64,000 nucleotides of DNA from CAZOZZ01 sp965247425 (GTDB taxonomy: Bacteria; Acidobacteriota; Terriglobia; 20CM-2-55-15): assembly GCA_965247425.1 (NCBI GenBank), contig OZ252023.1:5332001-5396000 (forward strand), written 5' to 3'. How positions within the stretch are numbered: the first letter of the stretch is position 1; each line of letters begins with the position of its first letter. The notes under the pieces are model-generated. The model was not told the origin of the DNA, ran no database searches, and saw only the letters and a list, made by a program, of their open reading frames with translations. Made by a program: the position numbers and the translations under genes. Shown one piece after another: positions 8,665 to 15,736 of this stretch.

Positions 8665-9384
8665 ATGAAGATACCAATGATCAAGACTGTGTCGCTCGCG
8701 TTGCTGGGTTCCCTGGTGTTGACCGGATGCAGTGCGCCCCCTGATCTTGCCGAACACGAGGTGATTGGCGTTATCGCCGAAATCCCAGAGGACCGGGAGA
8801 CGATAGTCCTGTCCCATGAAGCCATTCCGGGCTACATGGAGGCTATGGTCATGCGTTTTTCCGTTTCGACGCCAGACCTGCTCGACGGGGTCGGGCCTGG
8901 AAACGAGGTCCGTTTTCGCCTGCTGACCGACGGGAAGGCTGCGGTCATCAAGGGCATCGATAAGATCTCCGAACACATTCGAACCTTCCCGGAATTTGAG
9001 CTGGAGACGCTCGAAGGTGATCGGGTCCGTTCTGAAGAATTTTCGGGGAAGGTCACATTGATCAACTTCTGGGCGTCCTGGTGTGGCCCGTGCAAAGTCG
9101 AAATCCCATGGTTCGTCGAAATGAAAGAGCAGTACGGTGAGGATTTCGAAGTCGTTGGTATCGCCCAGGATCCTTCGAACCGGGAAGCGATTTCCGAACT
9201 GCTGACGGATTTGGGTGTCAACTACACGGTCCTGATGTCGGATGGGGGTGTAGAGGCGCAGGTCGGAGGCGTGTATGCCGTCCCGACGACGTTCGTTCTT
9301 GATCGAGACGCCAAGGTCGTGGGCAGGCATGTCGGACTGGTTCAGAAGGCCGCTCTCGAAGCAGAGCTGGCCAAGCTGTTTTGA
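8665..9384 (+). CDS. Lipoprotein fusing a CusF-like copper domain to a TlpA thioredoxin
   Basis: The signal ends in the lipobox LTGC (Cys22), so the protein should be membrane-anchored outside the cytoplasm. Residues about 30-100 resemble the CusF_Ec copper-binding domain (HEAIPGYMEAMVMRFSV, with the spaced Met and His positions). Residues about 105-239 are a TlpA/ResA-type thioredoxin with the active site WCGPC (Cys140, Cys143) and the cis-Pro segment YAVPTTFVLD. The likely role is thiol reduction linked to copper delivery, for example to cytochrome oxidase CuA as in Sco-like systems; that role is inference. Start ATG 8665 is chosen for its RBS; ATG 8677 is an alternative. Expression signals must lie inside the adjacent family A repeat. 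Confidence 0.88.
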   Translation: MKIPMIKTVSLALLGSLVLTGCSAPPDLAEHEVIGVIAEIPEDRETIVLSHEAIPGYMEAMVMRFSVSTPDLLDGVGPGNEVRFRLLTDGKAAVIKGIDKISEHIRTFPEFELETLEGDRVRSEEFSGKVTLINFWASWCGPCKVEIPWFVEMKEQYGEDFEVVGIAQDPSNREAISELLTDLGVNYTVLMSDGGVEAQVGGVYAVPTTFVLDRDAKVVGRHVGLVQKAALEAELAKLF

Positions 9385-9432
9385 AGTCAGGACCCTGGCA
9401 GCGTGTCCAGCAGCCGCCTGCGCGGCAAGCTC

Positions 9433-9726
9433 CTAGGCGTTGGGTGCCGGCGGCTTAGTGCCGGACATACCTTTCGGTAGCGGATCCAGATTCCCGAACA
9501 AGTCTTCGATCTGCTCATCGGTGGGATTCCCGAGAAAAGCGATTCGATCATCGAGCATGTATGTGGGGACCGCAAAAATCTCGGCGCGCGGCTTTTTCCG
9601 GTCGACGTTGAATATCTCGACCTCGACCGATGGGAAGCGTTTCCGGACATCTTCGGCGACCATCAACGCGTCGGGACACGTCGGGCAATGATCGCTCACA
9701 TATACAACGAATCGCTTGCCACTCAT
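9433..9726 (-). CDS. Small thioredoxin/glutaredoxin-fold protein, CPTC active site
   Basis: The 97-residue cytoplasmic protein begins MSGKRFVVYVSDHCPTCPDA, with redox cysteines at positions 14 and 17, and continues with VEVEIFNVDRKKPRAEIFAV then PTYMLDDR, which supplies the cis-proline loop. It is a minimal thioredoxin fold closest to glutaredoxin-like or thioredoxin_3-like proteins. A Pro-rich tail (PKGMSGTKPPAPNA) closes it. It converges on the TlpA lipoprotein gene and is divergent from the Crp-type regulator at 9862, in a block dominated by thiol-redox genes. Its partner is not known. Confidence 0.82.
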   Translation of the reverse strand: MSGKRFVVYVSDHCPTCPDALMVAEDVRKRFPSVEVEIFNVDRKKPRAEIFAVPTYMLDDRIAFLGNPTDEQIEDLFGNLDPLPKGMSGTKPPAPNA

Positions 9727-9861
9727 TTCCCAACGTTAGTCAATCCACCCGAGGTTCTCAGTAATGCGGCCTACACGTATCGCGTTTTTCGAGCACGTTG
9801 GCTTTTCTAGAGTTCTCGCTCGGTTATTAGAATGTAGGGGCTTTAGTTCCAATCGTCGGGG

Positions 9862-10584
9862 GTGGTGTTGAAATTTTCTCAAAAAATGCTGTCGTTGCTG
9901 CAGGGACGGGGGTCGGGGCCGCAGACGAAATTCACCTACCTGTCGATGGTGGACATTTTTCAGGATCTCGATCGTTCCGAACTCAAGGAAATCGAGCAGG
10001 CGACCGCAATGACGACCTGCGCAGCGGGGAAGATATTCTATTCGCCGAACCAGGTCGGCGAAGTCATGTTCATCGTCAAGAAGGGCAAAGTGCAGATCTA
10101 TCGCATGTCGTCTGAGGGACGGAAGCTCGTGATCGAAACCCTCGGTCCAGGGACGATCTTTGGAGAGATGAGTCTGATAGGGGCAGGGCTTTACGACGCT
10201 TTTGCAGAGGCGATGGAAGATTCCCTTATCTGCATCATGAACAGGCGGGACATCGAGAAGCTGATCCTGACGAAACCGAAGATCGCCGTAAGGTTGCTCG
10301 ACGTCATGGGGCAACGTCTCCGGGAATCCGAAGAGCGTCTCGAACAGACCCTGTTCCACGAAGTTCCGAACCAACTGGCGGCCCTTCTGCTGCGATTGCG
10401 CTCGGAGAACGGAAGCGACACGATCTTGACGACCCACGAAGAACTCGCCGACCACCTGGGCGTCTACCGTGAGACGGTAACGACGGCTTTGAATGGCTTG
10501 AAGCGGGAAGGGCTGATTTCAACCAGCAGGAAACGGGTTGAGATCGATGATGTGCTAGGCCTCGAGCGGAAAGCCACTGTCTAA
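9862..10584 (+). CDS. Crp/Fnr family transcription regulator
   Basis: Residues about 28-150 form a cyclic-nucleotide-binding type beta-barrel (YLSMVDIFQDLDRSELKEIE, then GPGTIFGEMSLIGAG). A dimerisation helix follows, then a C-terminal HTH_Crp domain (TTHEELADHLGVYRETVTTA). No N-terminal cysteine cluster is present, so an Fnr-type Fe-S sensor is unlikely. The effector cannot be told by eye. The start used is GTG 9862 with GTCGGGG just upstream; ATG 9886 is an alternative. Between divergent and convergent redox genes, it could control the neighbouring thioredoxin and peroxiredoxin genes, which is inference. 9727-9861 holds no gene. Confidence 0.9.
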   Translation: MVLKFSQKMLSLLQGRGSGPQTKFTYLSMVDIFQDLDRSELKEIEQATAMTTCAAGKIFYSPNQVGEVMFIVKKGKVQIYRMSSEGRKLVIETLGPGTIFGEMSLIGAGLYDAFAEAMEDSLICIMNRRDIEKLILTKPKIAVRLLDVMGQRLRESEERLEQTLFHEVPNQLAALLLRLRSENGSDTILTTHEELADHLGVYRETVTTALNGLKREGLISTSRKRVEIDDVLGLERKATV

Positions 10585-10597
10585 GAAAGTGGTCAGC

Positions 10598-10645
10598 GGT
10601 CAGTGGTCAGTTGAGGGGAGAGAGGAGCATGGCTGACCACTGACC
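10598..10645. repeat. Inverted repeat between convergent genes
   Basis: GGTCAGTGGTCAG (10598-10610) and CTGACCACTGACC (10633-10645) pair perfectly over 13 bp around a 22-nt purine-rich loop. It lies between the convergent ends of the Crp-type gene and the peroxiredoxin gene. It could form a hairpin in both transcripts, although no clear T-run follows on the plus strand. Confidence 0.65.
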
Positions 10646-10651
10646 GTGGCT

Positions 10652-11224
10652 TTACTGAATCTTTTTTAGCTCTGCCATGATCTGTTCGTTGGTCGGGCGG
10701 ATCCTGTAGTTTACCTCTGTAAACCTCCAGCGGATCACTCCTTCCCTGTCGATGACCAGGGTGGTGGGGTGCGGGATGTTGGCGCGGCTGCCGTTCGGGT
10801 TCTTGAAGCCATATCGGTCGATGACCAAATGGTCCGTGTCGCTGAGCAGGCTAAAGGTGATTTCTCCGTACTCGGACTCCGAATACCGTTCGAGCAGCAT
10901 CTGGTTTTCTTCCCGGGTACTCGGGCTCATTGAAAGGATCGCGGTGTCCTCCTTCTGGCTATCGTCCAGCAGTGAGTTCAGCTCGCCGAGCTGTGTGTAG
11001 CAGAACGGTCACCAGTGTCCCCGGGAGAAAACCAGGACCACCTTCTTCCCACGAAAATCGGAAAGCGTCACTTCGTTGCCGTCTATATCGAGCAGAGTGA
11101 AGTCGGGCGCAACCTGTCCGACCTGTATGCGTTCCAGGTCCGAGGGTGGGAGATCGCGCCCATCCTTCGGTCCGAGCGATGCCTGCGTCATGAAGAGGGC
11201 AAGCACGACTGCGATTTTTGACAT
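10652..11224 (-). CDS. AhpC/TSA-like peroxiredoxin, probable selenoprotein (UPFC)
   Basis: Two frames, 11224-11009 and 11008-10652, lie in the same phase and are separated only by TGA at 11011-11009. Read through, they give one 190-residue redoxin: APDFTLLDIDGNEVTLSDFR, then VVLVFSRGHW-TGA-PFCYTQL, then PTTLVIDREGVIRWRF. In related proteins the TGA position is the redox cysteine of RGxWCPxC, so the product is predicted to carry Sec72 and Cys75 as a U-x-x-C site. A 6-bp hairpin with a GGC loop follows about 21 nt after the TGA, as a bacterial SECIS requires. The N-terminus (MSKIAVVLALFMTQASLG) may be a short export signal. Likely role: reduction of peroxides. A nonsense pseudogene is the alternative, but the exact codon position and hairpin argue against it. 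Confidence 0.87.
10979..10993 (-). promoter_or_regulatory. Predicted bacterial SECIS hairpin (peroxiredoxin)
   Basis: On the minus strand CAGCTC-GGC-GAGCTG forms a perfect 6-bp stem with a G-first three-base loop. It starts about 15 nt downstream of the in-frame TGA and lies inside the coding sequence. Position, stem length and loop G fit SelB recognition in bacteria. Confidence 0.75.
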
Positions 11225-11398
11225 TGTCTACCTCGGTGCAAAATCAGGATTAAGAGCCTCTACAGATTTCCATTACAGGCTCCCGGGTTTCGAATCCGCC
11301 GAAATGTCACGGGCGTAGTTCTTTATCACACAGAGTCGTGACGATCCACCGTAATCGAAGTTACAGTATGCTTTCAGGGTCTGTCGGATAATAGACTC

Positions 11399-12406
11399 AT
11401 GACAATGGCTGTGATCCTCTCCCTCATGTTGTTTCAATGGCCCGATTCGGTAACCATCGACGGCGACCCGGTCCTGCGCGTTCTTGGGAAGGACGCCATT
11501 CAGGCGATCGACCGCCCGGTGTTCGTGCCGGCGCGGGACGCTGATTTCATGATCGACGACGAACTTGTGATCGGACTCGTCGAAGGAGGCGAAGCCAAGG
11601 CGTATTCCACATGGCTGCTGGATCGTCACGAAATAGTCAACGACGTCATCGGCCGCACCCCGGTCGCGGTTACCTGGTGACCGCTCTGTTATACGGGCAT
11701 CGTGTATGTCCGAAACATCAGAGACCGGGAGTTGACGTTTGGTGTTTCGGGCCGTCTCTGGCGCGAGAACCTGATCATGTATGATCGCCAGACCGATTCC
11801 TGGTGGGCGCAGGCCTATGGACGCGCTGTCCAGGGTCCGATGAAGGGTACGGAGCTTGAGATGTACCCTACGGCGATGATGACATGGAAACAGTGGCGCG
11901 AGCTCCACCCTGAAACTCTGGCGCTGTCGAAGCGCGTCCGTGGCCGGCTTGAGGGAATGTCGGATGCTTATGCCGGCTACCATCGGAGTCAGCAAATTGG
12001 AGTGACAGGGTTACTACGCTTCCGATCCGACGGTATCGGCCCGAAGGAGCGGGTCCTCAGCTTCGTCGTCGATGGCGCGTCGTTTACAGTTCCTTTGGCC
12101 GAGCTGTCCGACAATCCAGTCCTGAACGCGGAGGCCGGCGGCAGGTCCTTCCTCATCGTTGGAACGCCTGACAAGAAGACGGCCCGGGTTTTCATAACCG
12201 AGTCGTCGGAGTGGGAACTCCTGGAAGCCGGGGACGGGAGTATCGTCATCAAAGACGGATTAACCGATTCGGAATGGGACGGGTTGACGGGGAACGCCGT
12301 AGCCGGACCGGCAAAAGGTCAGCAACTGGCCGAAGTCCCCGGAACGCTGTCCTACTGGTTCGCCTGGAAAACTTTCTATCCGCAAACGACGATCCTCAAG
12401 CATTGA
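11399..12406 (+). CDS. DUF3179 protein, probable selenoprotein (UPLC)
   Basis: The frames 11399-11677 and 11681-12406 are in phase and split only by TGA at 11678-11680. Together they give 335 residues with a full DUF3179 domain: AIDRPVFVPARDADFMIDDE, then RTPVAVTW-TGA-PLCYTGIVYVR, then WFAWKTFYPQTTILKH. Homologues normally have WCPLC or YCPLC here, so the TGA replaces the first cysteine and predicts Sec94 with Cys97. A nested hairpin with a GGCAT loop follows 15 nt after the TGA. The function of DUF3179 is unknown; the UxxC/CxxC pair suggests thiol redox or metal binding. It is divergent from the Sec-peroxiredoxin gene, with 174 nt between them holding both promoters. Confidence 0.87.
11684..11723 (+). 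promoter_or_regulatory. Predicted bacterial SECIS hairpin (DUF3179)
   Basis: An outer stem CTCTG (11684-11688) with CAGAG (11719-11723) encloses an inner stem ACG (11693-11695) with CGT (11701-11703) around the loop GGCAT. The loop begins 15 nt after the TGA at 11678-11680. This is less regular than the peroxiredoxin hairpin but has the spacing and loop guanines expected of bacterial SECIS elements. Confidence 0.6.
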
Positions 12407-12407
12407 A

Positions 12408-12542
12408 TTCTATCGTATCGAGAACGTCCCAGTCGGTCGATACAAGCTCAGTATCTGGCACGAGGAACTCGGCACGATCGAGCGGGACATCACGGTGACG
12501 GCGGGCAAGGAAACGACCATGGATTTCGATATCGGCAGCTGA
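12408..12542 (+). pseudogene. Carboxypeptidase-regulatory-like domain remnant
   Basis: Read from 12408, the DNA encodes FYRIENVPVGRYKLSIWHEE and onward to a TGA at 12540-12542, which is the C-terminal half of a CarboxypepD_reg-like beta-sandwich as found in periplasmic proteins. No start codon or N-terminal half is in frame upstream. It begins right after the DUF3179 stop in a different phase. It is most simply the tail of a gene deleted by rearrangement; a programmed frameshift fusion to DUF3179 is unlikely because that protein ends normally. Confidence 0.6.
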
Positions 12543-12556
12543 ACTTGGGTAGGACC

Positions 12557-12683
12557 TCAATGCAAAGACGCAAAGACGCGCAGAACCGCAAGATCTAATT
12601 TCTTAGAATAAAATTCTTTCTTGCGCCCTTTGCGCCCTTTGCGCCCTTTGCGCCCTTTGCGTTTTTGCGTTTTTGCGTTGAGT
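12557..12683. repeat. Family C palindromic repeat, copy 2, with 9-mer expansion
   Basis: The left arm starts TCAATGCAAAGACGCAAAGA and the right arm ends TTTTTGCGTTTTTGCGTTGA, with an AT-rich centre. The right arm contains four tandem copies of GCGCCCTTT at about 12623-12659, which suggests slippage growth of the arm. It lies upstream of the S9 peptidase gene; copy 3 lies downstream of the same gene. Confidence 0.8.
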
Positions 12684-12770
12684 TCCAGTCACCCTCCCCC
12701 CTCCTTTTCGTTGACTCCGGCTTATATCGGCAGTAGAACGTCAGGTATCAATCCTGAGGAGAAAATTATC

Positions 12771-14807
12771 ATGCGTACTCGCGCTTGTTTCTGGGTGCTT
12801 ATCGTTCTGATTCTGCCGGCAACCCTGTTCGGCCAGGCGGACGACCGGCTGTCACTGGATCTTTATCTCGAGCTCGAAGGAGTGTCCGGCCCGCGGCTGT
12901 CTCCGGACGGGTCCCAGATTATTTATACCCGGCAGTGGGTGGACAAAGTCAACGACCGGAGGGAATCTTCACTCTGGATCATGAACGCAGACGGAAGCAG
13001 AAACCGTTTTCTCGTCGAAGGTTCGAACGCACGCTGGTCCCCGAGCGGCGACCGCATTACCTACACCGCATCAGGGAAGCCGGTCGGCACCCAGATCTTC
13101 GTCCGATGGATGGATGCGGAAGGCGCCGTTTCGCAGATTACGCGGGTGGAGAAGTCGCCCGGATCGATCGAGTGGTCTCCGTCCGGAGACAGCATCGGGT
13201 TCACGATGCTTGTCGAGGAGAAGAACTCTTGGTCGATCGACCTGCCGTCCCGTCCCGAAGGGGCAAAGTGGACCGAAACACCAAAGATCGTGGAGCGATT
13301 GAGTTACCGCCGGGACCGACAGGGCTTTACCGACACCGGTTATCGGCACATCTTCGTCGTGCCGGCCAGTGGCGGAACGCCCCGTCAGATTACTTCCGGT
13401 GACTTCAACCATTCGTCGGTCGAGTGGACGCCCGACGGGGCGAGCATCCTCTTCAGCGGATTGCGTACTGACGATGCCGACTACCAGTGGCGGGAAAGTC
13501 ACATCTACGCCGTCGACTTGGCAACCCGGCAGATCCGTCAGTTGACCGATCATCATGGGCCGGACGCGGGCCCCCTGGTTTCTCCTGACGGCACGAAGAT
13601 CGTCTACGTCGGCTACGACTGGACTGAAGATACGTTTGTTGAGCGGAAGATCTTCGTGGCCAACATTGATGGATCGAACGCCCATCTGGCATCGGGGGAC
13701 TGGGACCGGTCTCCGTCCAATATTACGTGGAACGCCTCGGGCTCCGGTGTCTATTTCACGGCCAGCGATTCGGGGCTCCGGAACCTGCACTTCCTTTCTC
13801 TCGAAGGTTCCCGCGCAGGGACAGTGAGTTCCGTCACGACGGGCACGCACCTGTTGACGACGACCGATATCCATCCTTCAGGGACAGCGGTCGGCATCCG
13901 GACAAGCTTCCACAAGCCGGCCGACGTGGTTCGTTTCGACGTGGCCCGGGCTTCGGACATCGAGCAGTTGACCCACGTCAACGACGACATTCTGACCGGC
14001 CGGAAGCTGGGTGAAGTTCACGAGATCAAGTACCTGTCGACGGGCGGCCTGGAGATTCAGGGCTGGTACGTCACGCCGCCCGATTTCGATCCGAATCGCA
14101 AGTACCCGATGCAACTTCACATCCACGGCGGGCCGCACGGCATGTACAACGTGGGCTTTAACTTTGGGTGGCAGGAACAGGCGGCTAACGATTACGTCAT
14201 CCTGTACACGAATCCCAGAGGCAGTTCCGGCTATGGGAGTAGTTTCGGTAACGAGATCATGCGCGCTTATCCCAGCAAGGACTATGACGACCTCATGGCC
14301 GGTGTGGACACGATGCTCGAAAAAGGATTCGTCGACGAGCAGAACATGTTCGTTACCGGCTGCAGCGGCGGCGGGGTCCTGACGGCCTGGGTCGTGGGAC
14401 ACACGGATCGGTTCGCTGCGGCATCGGCCAACTGCCCCGTCATCGACTGGGTCAGTTTCGTGGGCACGACCGACGGCGCGAGCTGGTACCGGAACTTCGA
14501 TGAGCTGCCGTGGGACGACCCGAGCGAGCACCTTCGTCGCTCACCGTTGACGTACGTTGGAAACGTGAGCACACCAACGATGCTGATGACCGGAGTCAAC
14601 GACCTTCGAACGCCCATGCCGCAGACCGAGCAGTTCTATAGCGCGCTCAAGTTCCTGAAGGTTCCGGCCGCCATGGTCCGTTTCAACGACGAGTGGCACG
14701 GGACAACATCGAAGCCGTCGAACTTCATGCGGACGCATCTTTACTTGAGGCACTGGTTCGACAAATACAAGCGGCCAGGGACCAGTTCCGACAATCGGAA
14801 CCGGTAG
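12771..14807 (+). CDS. Secreted S9 family (prolyl oligopeptidase-like) serine peptidase
   Basis: The 678-residue protein has a signal peptide (MRTRACFWVLIVLILPATLF), a seven-bladed beta-propeller of TolB/WD-like repeats at roughly residues 35-430 (RLSPDGSQIIYT, ARWSPSGDRITYT, SIEWSPSGDSIGF), then an alpha/beta-hydrolase domain. The catalytic triad can be read as Ser532 in GCSGGG, Asp611 in GVNDLRT and His643 in EWHG. It should release peptides in the periplasm, like acylaminoacyl or dipeptidyl peptidases. The nucleophile box GCSGGG departs from the more usual GxSYGG. Start ATG 12771 is chosen over earlier in-frame starts because GAGGAG lies at RBS distance and the signal peptide starts there. 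Confidence 0.93.
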   Translation: MRTRACFWVLIVLILPATLFGQADDRLSLDLYLELEGVSGPRLSPDGSQIIYTRQWVDKVNDRRESSLWIMNADGSRNRFLVEGSNARWSPSGDRITYTASGKPVGTQIFVRWMDAEGAVSQITRVEKSPGSIEWSPSGDSIGFTMLVEEKNSWSIDLPSRPEGAKWTETPKIVERLSYRRDRQGFTDTGYRHIFVVPASGGTPRQITSGDFNHSSVEWTPDGASILFSGLRTDDADYQWRESHIYAVDLATRQIRQLTDHHGPDAGPLVSPDGTKIVYVGYDWTEDTFVERKIFVANIDGSNAHLASGDWDRSPSNITWNASGSGVYFTASDSGLRNLHFLSLEGSRAGTVSSVTTGTHLLTTTDIHPSGTAVGIRTSFHKPADVVRFDVARASDIEQLTHVNDDILTGRKLGEVHEIKYLSTGGLEIQGWYVTPPDFDPNRKYPMQLHIHGGPHGMYNVGFNFGWQEQAANDYVILYTNPRGSSGYGSSFGNEIMRAYPSKDYDDLMAGVDTMLEKGFVDEQNMFVTGCSGGGVLTAWVVGHTDRFAAASANCPVIDWVSFVGTTDGASWYRNFDELPWDDPSEHLRRSPLTYVGNVSTPTMLMTGVNDLRTPMPQTEQFYSALKFLKVPAAMVRFNDEWHGTTSKPSNFMRTHLYLRHWFDKYKRPGTSSDNRNR

Positions 14808-14850
14808 AGTCAAATCTACAGGGACGGAGAATTGTTTCTCCGTGGAGAGG

Positions 14851-14900
14851 CGGGGAGGACCGAAGTTAGCCCCCATAAGGTCCTCCCCGGTTTTCGTTTT
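14851..14900 (+). terminator. Rho-independent terminator after S9 peptidase
   Basis: CGGGGAGGACC (14851-14861) pairs with GGTCCTCCCCGG (14879-14890), followed by TTTTCGTTTT. The stem is GC-rich and 11 bp long. Confidence 0.85.
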
Positions 14901-14925
14901 GGGACTTCGCCGGTTGGTGGGGATT

Positions 14926-15005
14926 TCAACGCAAAAACGCAAAGTCCGCAAATTCTTTTTATATAGAAATTTGCGTTCCTTTGCGTCTCTGCGTCTTTGC
15001 GTTGA
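14926..15005. repeat. Family C palindromic repeat, copy 3
   Basis: TCAACGCAAAAACGCAAAG on the left pairs with CTTTGCGTCTCTGCGTCTTTGCGTTGA-type sequence on the right around an AT-rich core (TTTTTATATAGAAA). At 80 bp it is the shortest of the four copies. It lies directly behind the S9 peptidase terminator. Confidence 0.8.
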
Positions 15006-15046
15006 CTAGTATCGTTTCGGTTTGGCGCAGCCACACGTTCAGGCCG

Positions 15047-15319
15047 TCAGTTTTCCTGGCTGGTCTGCTCCTTCAGATACTGCGACTCTTCCCACCCGGG
15101 TCCCCACGCACTATCCAGGTTCTGTTCCAGATCACCCCGGTCATATCGAAGAGGGTGGTCGTACCATAGGGTTGCATCGAAAGAATCGCCGAGTTCGTTC
15201 AGGTGGACCTGATCGGGCTGGGTGAACACTTTGATGGATTGGCCGGCATCGCAGGGGCGGAAGCGCAAGAGGGTAGACGCTCGAGACGATCGTTTTCTGA
15301 CTTCCGGCGAATATGTCAC
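15047..15319 (-). CDS. Hypothetical protein or gene remnant
   Basis: A 90-residue frame with mixed, protein-like composition (SIKVFTQPDQVHLNELGDSF, then LWYDHPLRYDRGDLEQNL). I do not recognise it. No convincing ribosome-binding site precedes the start. It may be the C-terminal end of a lost gene. It sits in a gene-poor interval between a family C repeat and the TonB receptor. Confidence 0.3.
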   Translation of the reverse strand: MTYSPEVRKRSSRASTLLRFRPCDAGQSIKVFTQPDQVHLNELGDSFDATLWYDHPLRYDRGDLEQNLDSAWGPGWEESQYLKEQTSQEN

Positions 15320-15736
15320 GCAAATCCCGTTTTTTGTATTTCAGATTCCAAAATCTGTATTGCTGGGCTGCTATCTAATGTAAGTGGCTGTAATAAATGA
15401 TACTTGTTTGGCAGCCGGATTGCTTTCCGGCAGAGGGCTGGGGATCGGGTTCGTTCGTTATCGACCGCGGTTTCGTTGTCACCGACAGAAAGAATTGTTA
15501 TATTTTTTGAGTCAGACTCGTTCGGGGCAAGCCGCAGGACTTCCGGCTCTCCGAGCTTTATTACGAGTCGTGTCATTACCGAATGCGTAGCGAGGGGGTC
15601 CTCCGATTGTCAGGCTTGTTTGAAGATCGCGGCCAACCCTCATCCTTATCCCCCGCAAGCATTATCGATATTAAGTGAACTTGAACAGGAAACTGCGGTC
15701 CGGTCGACGCGATCCGGACTGATCGTTGGAGGTTAC
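15320..15736. other. Gene-free leader region of the TonB receptor
   Basis: About 400 bases with locally low GC and no coding signal that I trust. A frame runs upstream of the receptor from 15404, but the clear signal peptide and the RBS GGAGGTTAC fix the receptor start at 15737. The interval probably holds the receptor promoter, for example near the AT-rich TTGTTATATTTTTTGAG at about 15494. Confidence 0.5.

Noticed and set aside
11270..11320. tRNA T-arm-like string GGGTTTCGAATCC, possibly selC
   Set aside because: The loop has one base too many and no acceptor or anticodon arms can be folded around it.
10652..12406. Two adjacent pseudogenes with nonsense mutations
   Set aside because: Both TGAs fall exactly on a conserved redox cysteine, both are followed by hairpins, and the rest of each frame is undamaged; selenocysteine is the simpler reading, pending a check for the machinery.
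15404..15736. N-terminal extension of the TonB receptor
   Set aside because: The signal peptide and GGAGG mark 15737 as the start; the upstream residues are not exported-protein-like.
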